From NCBI GenBank assembly GCA_964412195.1, contig CAYPNP010000044.1:1-21235 (forward strand): a stretch of 21,235 nucleotides of DNA. Direction: 5' to 3'. Position 1 is the stretch's first letter. The number at the start of each line of letters is the position of its first letter. Both the position numbers and the translations under genes were made by a program. Source of the DNA: CAYPNP01 sp964412195 (GTDB lineage Bacteria > Acidobacteriota > JAAYUB01). The notes under the pieces are model-generated. The model was not told the origin of the DNA. It saw nothing but the letters and a program-made list of their open reading frames with translations, and did no database searches. This document shows, in pieces, positions 9,801 through 16,203 of this stretch.

Positions 9801-11255
9801 ATGAGCCGCCTCATCGTTCTGCGGGGCGCGGTCATCGCCGGCGCGGCCGCCATCGTGATCTGGAGCCTCTCCTGCGCGATGAATCCGGTCACGCACAAGC
9901 GAGAGCTCATGCTCATCTCCGACAACGACGAGATCGCCCTGGGTAAGCAGATCGATCCGGAAGTGCTCCAGACCTACGGCAAGTATGAGAATGCGGAGAT
10001 CGACGCTTACGTGGCCGCGCTCGGCAACCGGCTGGGCGCGCTGAGCCACCGCCCGGAGCTGGCTTATTCCGTCAAGGTGGTGGACAGCGACACCGTGAAC
10101 GCCTTCGCGATCCCCGGCGGGTACGTGTACCTGACCCGGGGAATGCTGGCCTACCTCAACAACGAAGCGGAGCTGGCCGGCATCATGGGGCACGAGATCG
10201 GCCACATCGCCGCCCGCCACAGCGCGCATTTGTACAGCCAGGCCCAGCTGGCCCAGCTGGGATTGGGCCTGGGCTCGGTATTCTCCCAGACGTTCCAGAA
10301 ATACGCCGGCGTCGCCCAGCTTGGGCTCAGCATGCTGTTCCTGAAATTCTCGCGGGACGACGAACGCCAGGCGGACTCCCTGGGCGTCGAGTATGCCTCC
10401 AAGGCGGGGTACGACGCCAACCAGATGGCCAACATGTTCGTCACGCTGGAGCGGCTCAACCCCGGCGCTGACCGGAGCGGCCTCCCCGGCTGGTTCTCCA
10501 CCCACCCCAACCCGCCGGACCGGATCGCGGCCATCCAGCGGGACGCCCAGACGTGGCGGGCCACGCTGCCGCGGACGGAATATGCCGTCAACCGGGACCA
10601 GTATCTGCACTATCTCAACGGCCTCATTTTCGGCGAAGACCCCCGCCAGGGCTTTGTGGAAGGCCAGATCTTCTACCACCCCCAGCTCGCGTTCCAGTTC
10701 CCCGTGCCGGCCGGCTGGAAGGTCAACAACACCGCCGCCCAGGTGCAGCTCTTCCCGCCGGAGCAGGACGCAGCGGTCCTGTTCTCGATGGTCTCCAGCG
10801 CCTCCCCGGCGGCGGCCGCCGAGGCCTTCCGGCAAGAGAGCCGGGCGTCCCTGCAATTTTCGGAAGCGCTCCAGGTCAACGGGTTGCAAGCCCAGCGGAT
10901 GGTTTCCGACGTCGCCCTGGAGCAGGGGAACATCCGCGTCGCCTCCTATTTCATCCAGAAGGAAGAGCACGTGTACGTGTTCCACGGCTACACGGACCCG
11001 GCGCAGTTCGACCGGTACTATCCCGTGTTCCGGCAGACCATGGGCCAATTCAACCGGCTGACGGACCGCGCGAAGCTCAACGTCCAGCCGGACCGCCTGG
11101 CCCTGAAGAGGGCCGCGGGCGGGGGCAACGCGCGGCAGGTATTCCAGCAGCTCGGCGTGCCGGCCGACAAGATGGAAGCGCTGGCGATTCTCAACGGAGT
11201 CCAGCTGACGGACGCCATCCCCACCGGCACCCTGATCAAGTTGGTGGGAAAGTGA
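9801..11255 (+). CDS. M48 family zinc metalloprotease, envelope-anchored
   Basis: 484 residues. AGGAGGT sits five bases before the ATG. The N-terminus has a hydrophobic segment (residues 4-24) followed by Cys25 in WSLSC, a weak lipobox, so it is either a lipoprotein or membrane-anchored. The M48 domain (~60-255) has the zinc motif HEIGH at 131-135 (ligands His131 and His135, catalytic Glu132), the third ligand Glu188 in DERQAD, and the downstream WFSTHPNPPDRI typical of BepA/YfgC-type and Oma1-like proteases. Residues ~290-430 form an extra alpha/beta domain (FQFPVPAGWKV), and the last ~45 residues resemble a LysM-like tail. The likely role is turnover of misfolded or stalled envelope proteins. 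It has its own promoter, with 84 bases to the next gene. Confidence 0.9.
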   Translation: MSRLIVLRGAVIAGAAAIVIWSLSCAMNPVTHKRELMLISDNDEIALGKQIDPEVLQTYGKYENAEIDAYVAALGNRLGALSHRPELAYSVKVVDSDTVNAFAIPGGYVYLTRGMLAYLNNEAELAGIMGHEIGHIAARHSAHLYSQAQLAQLGLGLGSVFSQTFQKYAGVAQLGLSMLFLKFSRDDERQADSLGVEYASKAGYDANQMANMFVTLERLNPGADRSGLPGWFSTHPNPPDRIAAIQRDAQTWRATLPRTEYAVNRDQYLHYLNGLIFGEDPRQGFVEGQIFYHPQLAFQFPVPAGWKVNNTAAQVQLFPPEQDAAVLFSMVSSASPAAAAEAFRQESRASLQFSEALQVNGLQAQRMVSDVALEQGNIRVASYFIQKEEHVYVFHGYTDPAQFDRYYPVFRQTMGQFNRLTDRAKLNVQPDRLALKRAAGGGNARQVFQQLGVPADKMEALAILNGVQLTDAIPTGTLIKLVGK

Positions 11256-11339
11256 ATGAATCCCGAAAATCCTGAAACAATCCAGCCGGCCAGCACATCA
11301 ATGTCTATTACGACATAATTTTCCGTAGGAGGAGTCACG

Positions 11340-11672
11340 ATGCCCGCGAAGTTTGAGTTGAAAAAGGCCAAGGGCGAGCAGTTCCTGTTCAGTCTCAAGG
11401 CGCCCAACGGAGAGATCATCCTCACCAGCGAGCTGTACACCAGCAAGACCGGGGCGAAGAACGGCATCGAGTCGGTGCGCCGGAATGTCTCCGTGGCCGT
11501 GCGCTTCGAGCGGAAGACGGCGAAGAACGGGAAGAGCTTCTTCGTCCTCAAGGCGGCCAATCACCAGGTGATCGGCAAGAGCGAGATGTACAACTCCAAG
11601 GAGGCCATGGAGAACGGCATCAAGTCGGTGATGCGGAATGCCCTTGGCGCCAAGCTCAGCGAACTGATCTGA
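11340..11672 (+). CDS. DUF1508 (YegP-like) protein
   Basis: 110 residues built from two tandem ~50-residue DUF1508 repeats. The first has KFELKKAKGEQFLFSLKAPN with SELYTSKTGAKNGIESVRRN; the second has RFERKTAKNGKSFFVLKAAN with SEMYNSKEAMENGIKSVMRN. This is the two-repeat architecture of E. coli YegP. AGGAGG lies eight bases before the ATG at 11340. There is no signal peptide, so it is a small cytoplasmic protein; the biochemical function of the family is not established. It stands between the M48 protease and the DUF937 gene, with 84- and 214-base gaps, so it may be its own transcription unit. Confidence 0.9.
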   Translation: MPAKFELKKAKGEQFLFSLKAPNGEIILTSELYTSKTGAKNGIESVRRNVSVAVRFERKTAKNGKSFFVLKAANHQVIGKSEMYNSKEAMENGIKSVMRNALGAKLSELI

Positions 11673-11717
11673 CCGGGTGCGAACTCGAGACCGGTCGTTG
11701 CCACTCTCCCCGTGACC

Positions 11718-11747
11718 GGATCCCGGCCGTGCAAAGTGGCCGGATCC
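11718..11747 (+). terminator. Hairpin downstream of the DUF1508 gene
   Basis: GGAT-C-CCGGCC (11718-11728) pairs with GGCCGGATCC (11738-11747), ten base pairs with one bulged C and a nine-base loop (11729-11737). It lies 45 bases after the DUF1508 stop with no U-tract. The string GGCCGGATCCCG in it recurs at 18740-18751, so it may instead be a repeated intergenic element. Confidence 0.4.
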
Positions 11748-11886
11748 CGCACCTCGGGAAGACCCCTCGACGGCAACCAGTGGTTGGATTCTCACGCTGG
11801 ACGGGAACGGATTCCAGCGGGAGGTGGATTCTCCGCCGGAACGGGCGGCGAGTCCTGCGATCGAGAGAAGGAAGAGGAGGTGTGAG

Positions 11887-12444
11887 ATGGACTTGATGGA
11901 ACTGTTATTGAACACGGGCGGCGGGGGAGGCATCAGCCAGATCGCCCGGCAATTCGGGCTGGAGGAAGGCCAGGCCCAATCGGCCGTGGCCAGCCTGCTG
12001 CCGGCGCTGCAGGGTGGGCTTTCGCGGAACATCCAGCAGGAGGGCGGGATGGACAGCCTGATCCGGGCGCTATCCGGCGGCGGCCACCAGCAATACCTCG
12101 ATGACCCGTCCAACCTGGGTTCGCCGGAGAACATCGCCGACGGGAACGGCATCCTGGGACACATCCTGGGCAGCAAGGACGTGAGCCGGGCCGTCGCGGC
12201 CCAAGCGTCCCAGCAGACCGGCATCGGCGCGGACATCCTGAAGAAGATGCTGCCCATGGTGGCCAGCCTGGTGATGGGCATGCTGAGCCGCCAGTCGAGC
12301 CAGGCGTCCACCGGGCCGGCGGTCTTCGGAGAGTCGGGGGGCGGCCTGGGCGACATCCTGGGATCGATCCTGGGCTCGGGGGGCAGCCGTTCGACCGGAG
12401 GAGACCTGCTCGGGGGATTGTTGGGGAAGATCCTGGGGGGCTGA
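11887..12444 (+). CDS. DUF937 (YidB-like) protein
   Basis: 185 residues. The ATG at 11887 is chosen because AGGAGG sits six bases before it; an in-frame ATG at 11824 would add 21 residues without a good ribosome site. The N-terminus (MDLMELLLNTGGGGGISQIA, then FGLEEGQAQSAVASLLPALQ) and the block AAQASQQTGIGADILKKMLP with VASLVMGML are characteristic of DUF937. The C-terminal ~45 residues are glycine- and leucine-rich low complexity (LGDILGSILGSGG, LLGGLLGKILGG). No signal peptide or catalytic motif is visible, and the family has no established function. The stop codon lies inside a short hairpin. Neighbours on both sides are small stress-type families. Confidence 0.88.
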   Translation: MDLMELLLNTGGGGGISQIARQFGLEEGQAQSAVASLLPALQGGLSRNIQQEGGMDSLIRALSGGGHQQYLDDPSNLGSPENIADGNGILGHILGSKDVSRAVAAQASQQTGIGADILKKMLPMVASLVMGMLSRQSSQASTGPAVFGESGGGLGDILGSILGSGGSRSTGGDLLGGLLGKILGG

Positions 12445-12457
12445 CGGACCCTCAGCC
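12439..12457 (+). terminator. Short hairpin at the DUF937 stop
   Basis: GGCTGA and TCAGCC form six base pairs with a seven-base loop, and the left arm includes the TGA stop. There is no U-tract. This is weak evidence of termination. Confidence 0.25.
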
Positions 12458-12528
12458 AATTGGAGTCGGACAATCGCGGGAAGCAGGGGCAACCGAGCCT
12501 CCCCTTCCCCAAAATCTAAGGAGGCGAC

Positions 12529-12906
12529 ATGGCTCTGAAAGAAAAGTACCTGGATCTGATGACTCTGGCGTCCAAGCTGGAGATCCGAAACCTCGAAGTC
12601 AAGGAAGAGGCCGGCAAGCTGATCCTCAAGGGCGCCACCACCTACCAGCTGGAGAAGGACCTCTTCTGGGACAAGATCAAGCAGTACCCCGACTGGCAGA
12701 AGGACCTCACCGTCGACATCCGCGCGGAGCGGACCGACATCCACGGCATCTGGACCGTGCAGCCGGGGGATACCCTCTCCAAGCTGGCCAAGATCCACCT
12801 GGACGACCCCAAGCGCTACATGGAGATCTTCAACGCCAACAAAGACCAGCTGAAGGACCCGAACCTCATCAAGGTGGGCCAGAAGCTGGTCATCCCGAAG
12901 CGTTGA
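12529..12906 (+). CDS. BON-LysM protein (YgaU/Kbp-like)
   Basis: 125 residues, against ~149 in E. coli YgaU (Kbp). AAGGAGG is correctly spaced before the ATG at 12529. Residues ~5-66 form a BON-like domain (LEIRNLEVKEEAGKLILKGA), and residues 74-124 form a LysM domain: IWTVQPGDTLSKLAKIHLDD, then YMEIFNANKDQLKDPNLIKV, then GQKLVIPKR. The order BON then LysM with no signal peptide is the YgaU/Kbp layout; in E. coli that protein binds potassium in the cytoplasm and is induced by osmotic stress. The same role here is an inference from architecture. A large hairpin follows 28 bases after the stop. Confidence 0.9.
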   Translation: MALKEKYLDLMTLASKLEIRNLEVKEEAGKLILKGATTYQLEKDLFWDKIKQYPDWQKDLTVDIRAERTDIHGIWTVQPGDTLSKLAKIHLDDPKRYMEIFNANKDQLKDPNLIKVGQKLVIPKR

Positions 12907-12934
12907 ACCGCGCCTGACTTCCTGATCCTGACCC

Positions 12935-12973
12935 GCCCGGGACGGGCTCCTCGCAAAGGGGAGCCCTCCGGGC
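12935..12973. terminator. Bidirectional hairpin between convergent genes
   Basis: The inner stem GGGCTCC (12944-12950) / GGAGCCC (12960-12966) is extended by the outer stem GCCCGG (12935-12940) / CCGGGC (12968-12973), with a small GAC/T internal loop and a nine-base terminal loop. It sits between the BON-LysM stop (12906) and the methyltransferase stop (13011), and can serve both strands. Confidence 0.55.
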
Positions 12974-13010
12974 GTCATAGTGGCATTCGCAGACGGAGGA
13001 ATCCGGCGGG

Positions 13011-14075
13011 TCAGGCCCGGCCGTAGTGCATCGTGAACAGGTCCAGATGGTCATCGGCCAGGGTGGTGGTGTCGCCCAGGCAGGTGAACGCGGGGCCCAG
13101 GCCGTACTGGAACAGGTCGTGCCACTGCCGCCGCAGGGCGTGATAATCGGTGCGCTGCCCGCGGGGCAGCGTCATCATGGAGACGGCCTCCGCCATCAGG
13201 AAGCGGTCCACCGAGGCCACCGCAAGCTCCAGAGGCGCATCGTGGCTGAACACCCAGTCGATGGCCCGGCCGTACAGCTGGTACACCGACAGGACGAGCT
13301 CGGGGGAGTTGAGCTCCGGCAGGTCGTTGTTGCCGTCCAGCTCGAACAGCACGAAGTGGTCGATCCAGGGAGCCAGCTTGCGCAGGGTGAACATCTTGGT
13401 CTCATACGGGAAGTGGTGGTACGCGAAGGTGCTCATGGCCACATCGTAGCGCTCTCCGAGCTTCTCGCTGAATTCCTGGACGGTGCCTGTGACTCCCCGG
13501 ACTGCCGCCGGCGGGACCACCTCGCCGACGGTCCGGACGGCCAGCTCGATCATGGCGGGGGACGGGTCGACCAGCAGCACCTCGGCGACGTCGCCGGTCT
13601 TGCCCATCTCCCGCAGGCGATAAATGAATCCAGCGGTCAGGGCCCCGTTCCCGCAGCCCAAGTCCATCAGCCGCAGCGGGCGGGCGAACCGGGGCAGCGA
13701 GCGGCAGGCCTGCTTCACGAAATTCTCCCGGCTTTTCCGGAGCACCGGCACACTGGCGAAATGCATGAACGGGCGGGGATCCGCAAAGGGCCGTTCCGGC
13801 ATCGCGAACCGGCCCTGCTGCCGCTCCAGGAAGCTCGTGACGAAGCCGTTGAAGAACAGCCCGCCCTCCTCCTCGAGCATGCCGGCCTGGAACCATCGCT
13901 TGCCCACTTCCTCCCGGCCGCTCGAGATCAACAGCCCGCCGGCATAGCAGCGGAAGCAGGGGATGAGCGTGTCCTGCACGGCGCCGTGCAGGTCCCCGGG
14001 CTCCGCGCCCTTGGCCACGATCTCGCGCCCGAGTTCCGCCCAGTGCTCGCTCTCCGCCCGGCTGAGGAACAGCAT
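13011..14075 (-). CDS. SAM-dependent methyltransferase (class I)
   Basis: 354 residues from the ATG at 14073-14075, chosen because AGGAGGT lies six bases upstream; the frame could extend 20 more codons, but without a ribosome site. The N-terminal ~100 residues hold CFRCYAGGLLISSGREEVGKR and are likely a helical lid or substrate domain. The Rossmann fold starts at residues ~133-146 with RLMDLGCGNGALTAG (motif I), followed by VLLVDPSPAMIELAVR (acidic residue of motif II, Asp170) and YDVAMSTFAYHHFP (motif IV-like). The C-terminal ~120 residues have FVLFELDGNNDLPELNSPEL. The acceptor substrate is not identifiable; small-molecule O- or C-methylation is likeliest. It is a monocistronic minus-strand gene, divergent from the TMTC-like gene. 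Confidence 0.85.
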   Translation of the reverse strand: MLFLSRAESEHWAELGREIVAKGAEPGDLHGAVQDTLIPCFRCYAGGLLISSGREEVGKRWFQAGMLEEEGGLFFNGFVTSFLERQQGRFAMPERPFADPRPFMHFASVPVLRKSRENFVKQACRSLPRFARPLRLMDLGCGNGALTAGFIYRLREMGKTGDVAEVLLVDPSPAMIELAVRTVGEVVPPAAVRGVTGTVQEFSEKLGERYDVAMSTFAYHHFPYETKMFTLRKLAPWIDHFVLFELDGNNDLPELNSPELVLSVYQLYGRAIDWVFSHDAPLELAVASVDRFLMAEAVSMMTLPRGQRTDYHALRRQWHDLFQYGLGPAFTCLGDTTTLADDHLDLFTMHYGRA

Positions 14076-14182
14076 CGGCCACCTCCTGCGGGAATCTCGA
14101 TGAGACATCGTCCACGAAAAACCATGTCCCGTCAACGGGCAGGATGCGTTTTTTTCCAGGCGGCCCGTTCGCCGGATACTGC

Positions 14183-14211
14183 TTGACTATCCCTCCTCCG
14201 GCCGATATGTT
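14183..14211 (+). promoter_or_regulatory. Sigma70-type promoter of the TMTC-like gene
   Basis: TTGACT (-35, 14183-14188) and TATGTT (-10, 14206-14211) are separated by exactly 17 bases. The -35 matches consensus at five of six positions and the -10 at four. The predicted start near 14218 leaves a ~70-base leader before the ATG at 14288, with GAGGTGAG at 14269-14276. Confidence 0.5.
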
Positions 14212-14287
14212 TCTGCTGAAACCGGTTCAACGCGAATAAGGCCGCAGGCGATGCCGGAATGCCCGCGCGAGGTGAGGGACCCGCCGC

Positions 14288-15886
14288 ATGTTCCCGGATT
14301 GGCTCAAGCGATGGTTGGCGACCCCCCCGGTCCCGGGGCGAACGGGGGCGCCGGCGGATTTTCCCACATCGGACCGGCCGCGGCCGGCGCGCACGGCCCT
14401 GGCGGTCCTGCTGCTGGCGGTCTCCGTGGCGGCGATCTATTTCCAGGTCTGCAACCATCGCTTCATCAATTTCGACGACATCGGCTACATTGTCGAAAAC
14501 AGGATGGTGCGAGGCGGGCTGTCCTGGGCCGGGCTGCGCTACGCCCTGACCACGTTCGACTGTTCAAACTGGCATCCGCTGACCTGGCTGGCGCACATGG
14601 CGGACTACTCGCTGTGGGGGGATTGGGCGGGGGGGCATCTCCTTGACAGCGCCGCCCTCCACCTGGCCGCCACGCTGCTGGTGTTTGTTTTCTTCCGGCG
14701 GAACACCGGCCGGTTCTGGCCCTCGTTCTGGGTGGCGCTCGTCTTCGGCGTCCACCCCACCCACGTGGAATCCGTCGCCTGGGCCTCGGAAAAGAAGGAC
14801 GTGCTGTGCGGGTTCCTTGTCCTGGCCGCGCTGCTGGCATACGGGGAGTACGCGAAGCGGGGCAAGCGCTGGGGGTGGTGGGGCTCCCTGGGGTGCTTCG
14901 CCCTGGCGCTGACGGCGAAGCCGATGGCCGTCACGGTCCCCTTCCTGCTGCTGGTGCTGGACTTCTGGCCGCTGCGGCGGGAGACCGGCGGCGCCGACGC
15001 GCGTCCCACCCCGGCGCGGCTGATTCTGGAGAAGGTCCCCTTCTTCCTGCTCAGCGGGGCGACCTGCTACCTGACCCTGCTGGCGCAGCGAGGCGCCCTG
15101 CTGCAGGGGGAAAGCATCCCCTGGGCCGCCCGCCTGGCCAACGTCGCGGTGTCGTATTGGAAGTACATCGGCGAGCTGCTGGCCCCAATCAACCTGTCGT
15201 TCTTCTATCTTTTTCCGAAGACCCCGCCGCTGATGCTGACCCTGCCGGCCGCCGCCGGACTGCTGGCCGTGACGGCGGCCGTGTTCGCCCTCCGGGGGGA
15301 ACGGCCGTACCTGCTCGCCGGATGGCTCTGGTTCATCGGGATGCTGGTCCCGGTGATCGGCCTGGTCCAGGTGGGCGTCCAGTCCATGGCGGATCGCTAC
15401 ACGTACCTACCCTCCATCGGCTTGAGCGCAACCGTCGTCTGGGCGCTGGCCGCCCTGGCAAGGGACCGCCGGCGGACCCTGGCCGTCGCGTTGGCGGGGT
15501 GCGCCCTCTGCGGCGCATACGCCGTGGGAGCGTACCGGCAAGTCGGCTATTGGAAGGACAACGAGGCGCTGTACCGGCGGGCGCTGGCGGTGAACTCCGC
15601 CAACAGCGAGGCGTGGTTCAACATCGCCCTGCATTACCACCGGGAGAGGCGCTTCGGCGAGGCGGAGCGCTGCTATCGCAAGGGTTTGCAGATCCGTCCC
15701 GACGACGCCAACGCGAATTACAATTACGGCGTCCTGCTGTTCGAGACCGGCCGGCTGGACGAGAGCGTGGCGCGCCTTCAGAAAGCCTGCCGGCTGCAGC
15801 CCGGCTACGCCAAGGCGCAGATGATGCTCAAGCTGGTCTGGTCCGCCCGGGCCGCTGAGCAGCTGACCCCGCCGAGCGGCAACTGA
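14288..15886 (+). CDS. TMTC-like membrane glycosyltransferase-type protein with TPRs
   Basis: 532 residues. After a cytoplasmic N-terminus, the first membrane helix (residues ~36-52) leads into a loop with FINFDDIGYIVEN; the paired acidic residues Asp63-Asp64 are where GT-C transferases place their catalytic acid. Further family blocks are NWHPLTWLAHMADYSLWG, FGVHPTHVESVAWASEKKDV, LTAKPMAVTVPFLLLVLDFW and MADRYTYLPSIGLS. These match bacterial relatives of eukaryotic TMTC1-4 O-mannosyltransferases. About nine to eleven membrane helices span residues 36-415. Residues ~422-515 form two to three TPR units (AWFNIALHYHRERRFGEAER; ANYNYGVLLFETGRLDESVA). Transfer of a lipid-linked sugar to exported proteins is plausible but inferred. 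It has its own promoter. Confidence 0.85.
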   Translation: MFPDWLKRWLATPPVPGRTGAPADFPTSDRPRPARTALAVLLLAVSVAAIYFQVCNHRFINFDDIGYIVENRMVRGGLSWAGLRYALTTFDCSNWHPLTWLAHMADYSLWGDWAGGHLLDSAALHLAATLLVFVFFRRNTGRFWPSFWVALVFGVHPTHVESVAWASEKKDVLCGFLVLAALLAYGEYAKRGKRWGWWGSLGCFALALTAKPMAVTVPFLLLVLDFWPLRRETGGADARPTPARLILEKVPFFLLSGATCYLTLLAQRGALLQGESIPWAARLANVAVSYWKYIGELLAPINLSFFYLFPKTPPLMLTLPAAAGLLAVTAAVFALRGERPYLLAGWLWFIGMLVPVIGLVQVGVQSMADRYTYLPSIGLSATVVWALAALARDRRRTLAVALAGCALCGAYAVGAYRQVGYWKDNEALYRRALAVNSANSEAWFNIALHYHRERRFGEAERCYRKGLQIRPDDANANYNYGVLLFETGRLDESVARLQKACRLQPGYAKAQMMLKLVWSARAAEQLTPPSGN

Positions 15887-16203
15887 ACGCATCGCTCCGG
15901 CTCTATTCCGGCCGTGGCTTCCGTCACGTCAGCCGGAGGTATGCCAATCCTCGTGGTGGCCCGACATTTCGAGGCCGCGACGGCGGCACCGGCGCCGTCT
16001 CCAGGCAACGGGTCCGGGCTCCTCGGGGCGCGCGCCGGCACCCCCTCCCCGCGGAAAATCCTGAACTTCTTCTTGCAACCTTCCCGCTTCTTGCCTACAT
16101 TCATGTTTTCTGCCTGAATGATTCGGAACGCGGATCGCCGGCTCGCTGGATTCGGCCGCCGCGTCCGCCAGAGGGGCATCTCAGAATGCACAGGAGAGAC
16201 GTC
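15887..16203. other. Intergenic gap upstream of the sulfatase gene
   Basis: 317 bases without a supported gene. Short open frames here (such as 15914-16117, +) lack a ribosome site at usable spacing and have no recognisable product. The only feature I can support is the promoter pair at 16073-16101. Confidence 0.5.
16073..16101 (+). promoter_or_regulatory. Possible promoter of the sulfatase gene
   Basis: TTGCAA (16073-16078) and TACATT (16096-16101) are spaced by 17 bases, each matching consensus at four of six positions. They lie in a locally AT-rich stretch ~100 bases before the sulfatase start. Confidence 0.35.

Noticed and set aside
15914..16117. 67-codon plus-strand frame before the sulfatase gene
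   Set aside because: There is no spaced ribosome site at its start, and a GGAGGT nearby is only one base from an internal ATG. The composition is not coding-like and the frame runs over the promoter candidate.
16186..16203. Earlier sulfatase start at 16186
   Set aside because: It is possible, with GAGGGG nine bases upstream, but GGAG at seven bases from the 16204 ATG is better placed; the difference is only six residues.
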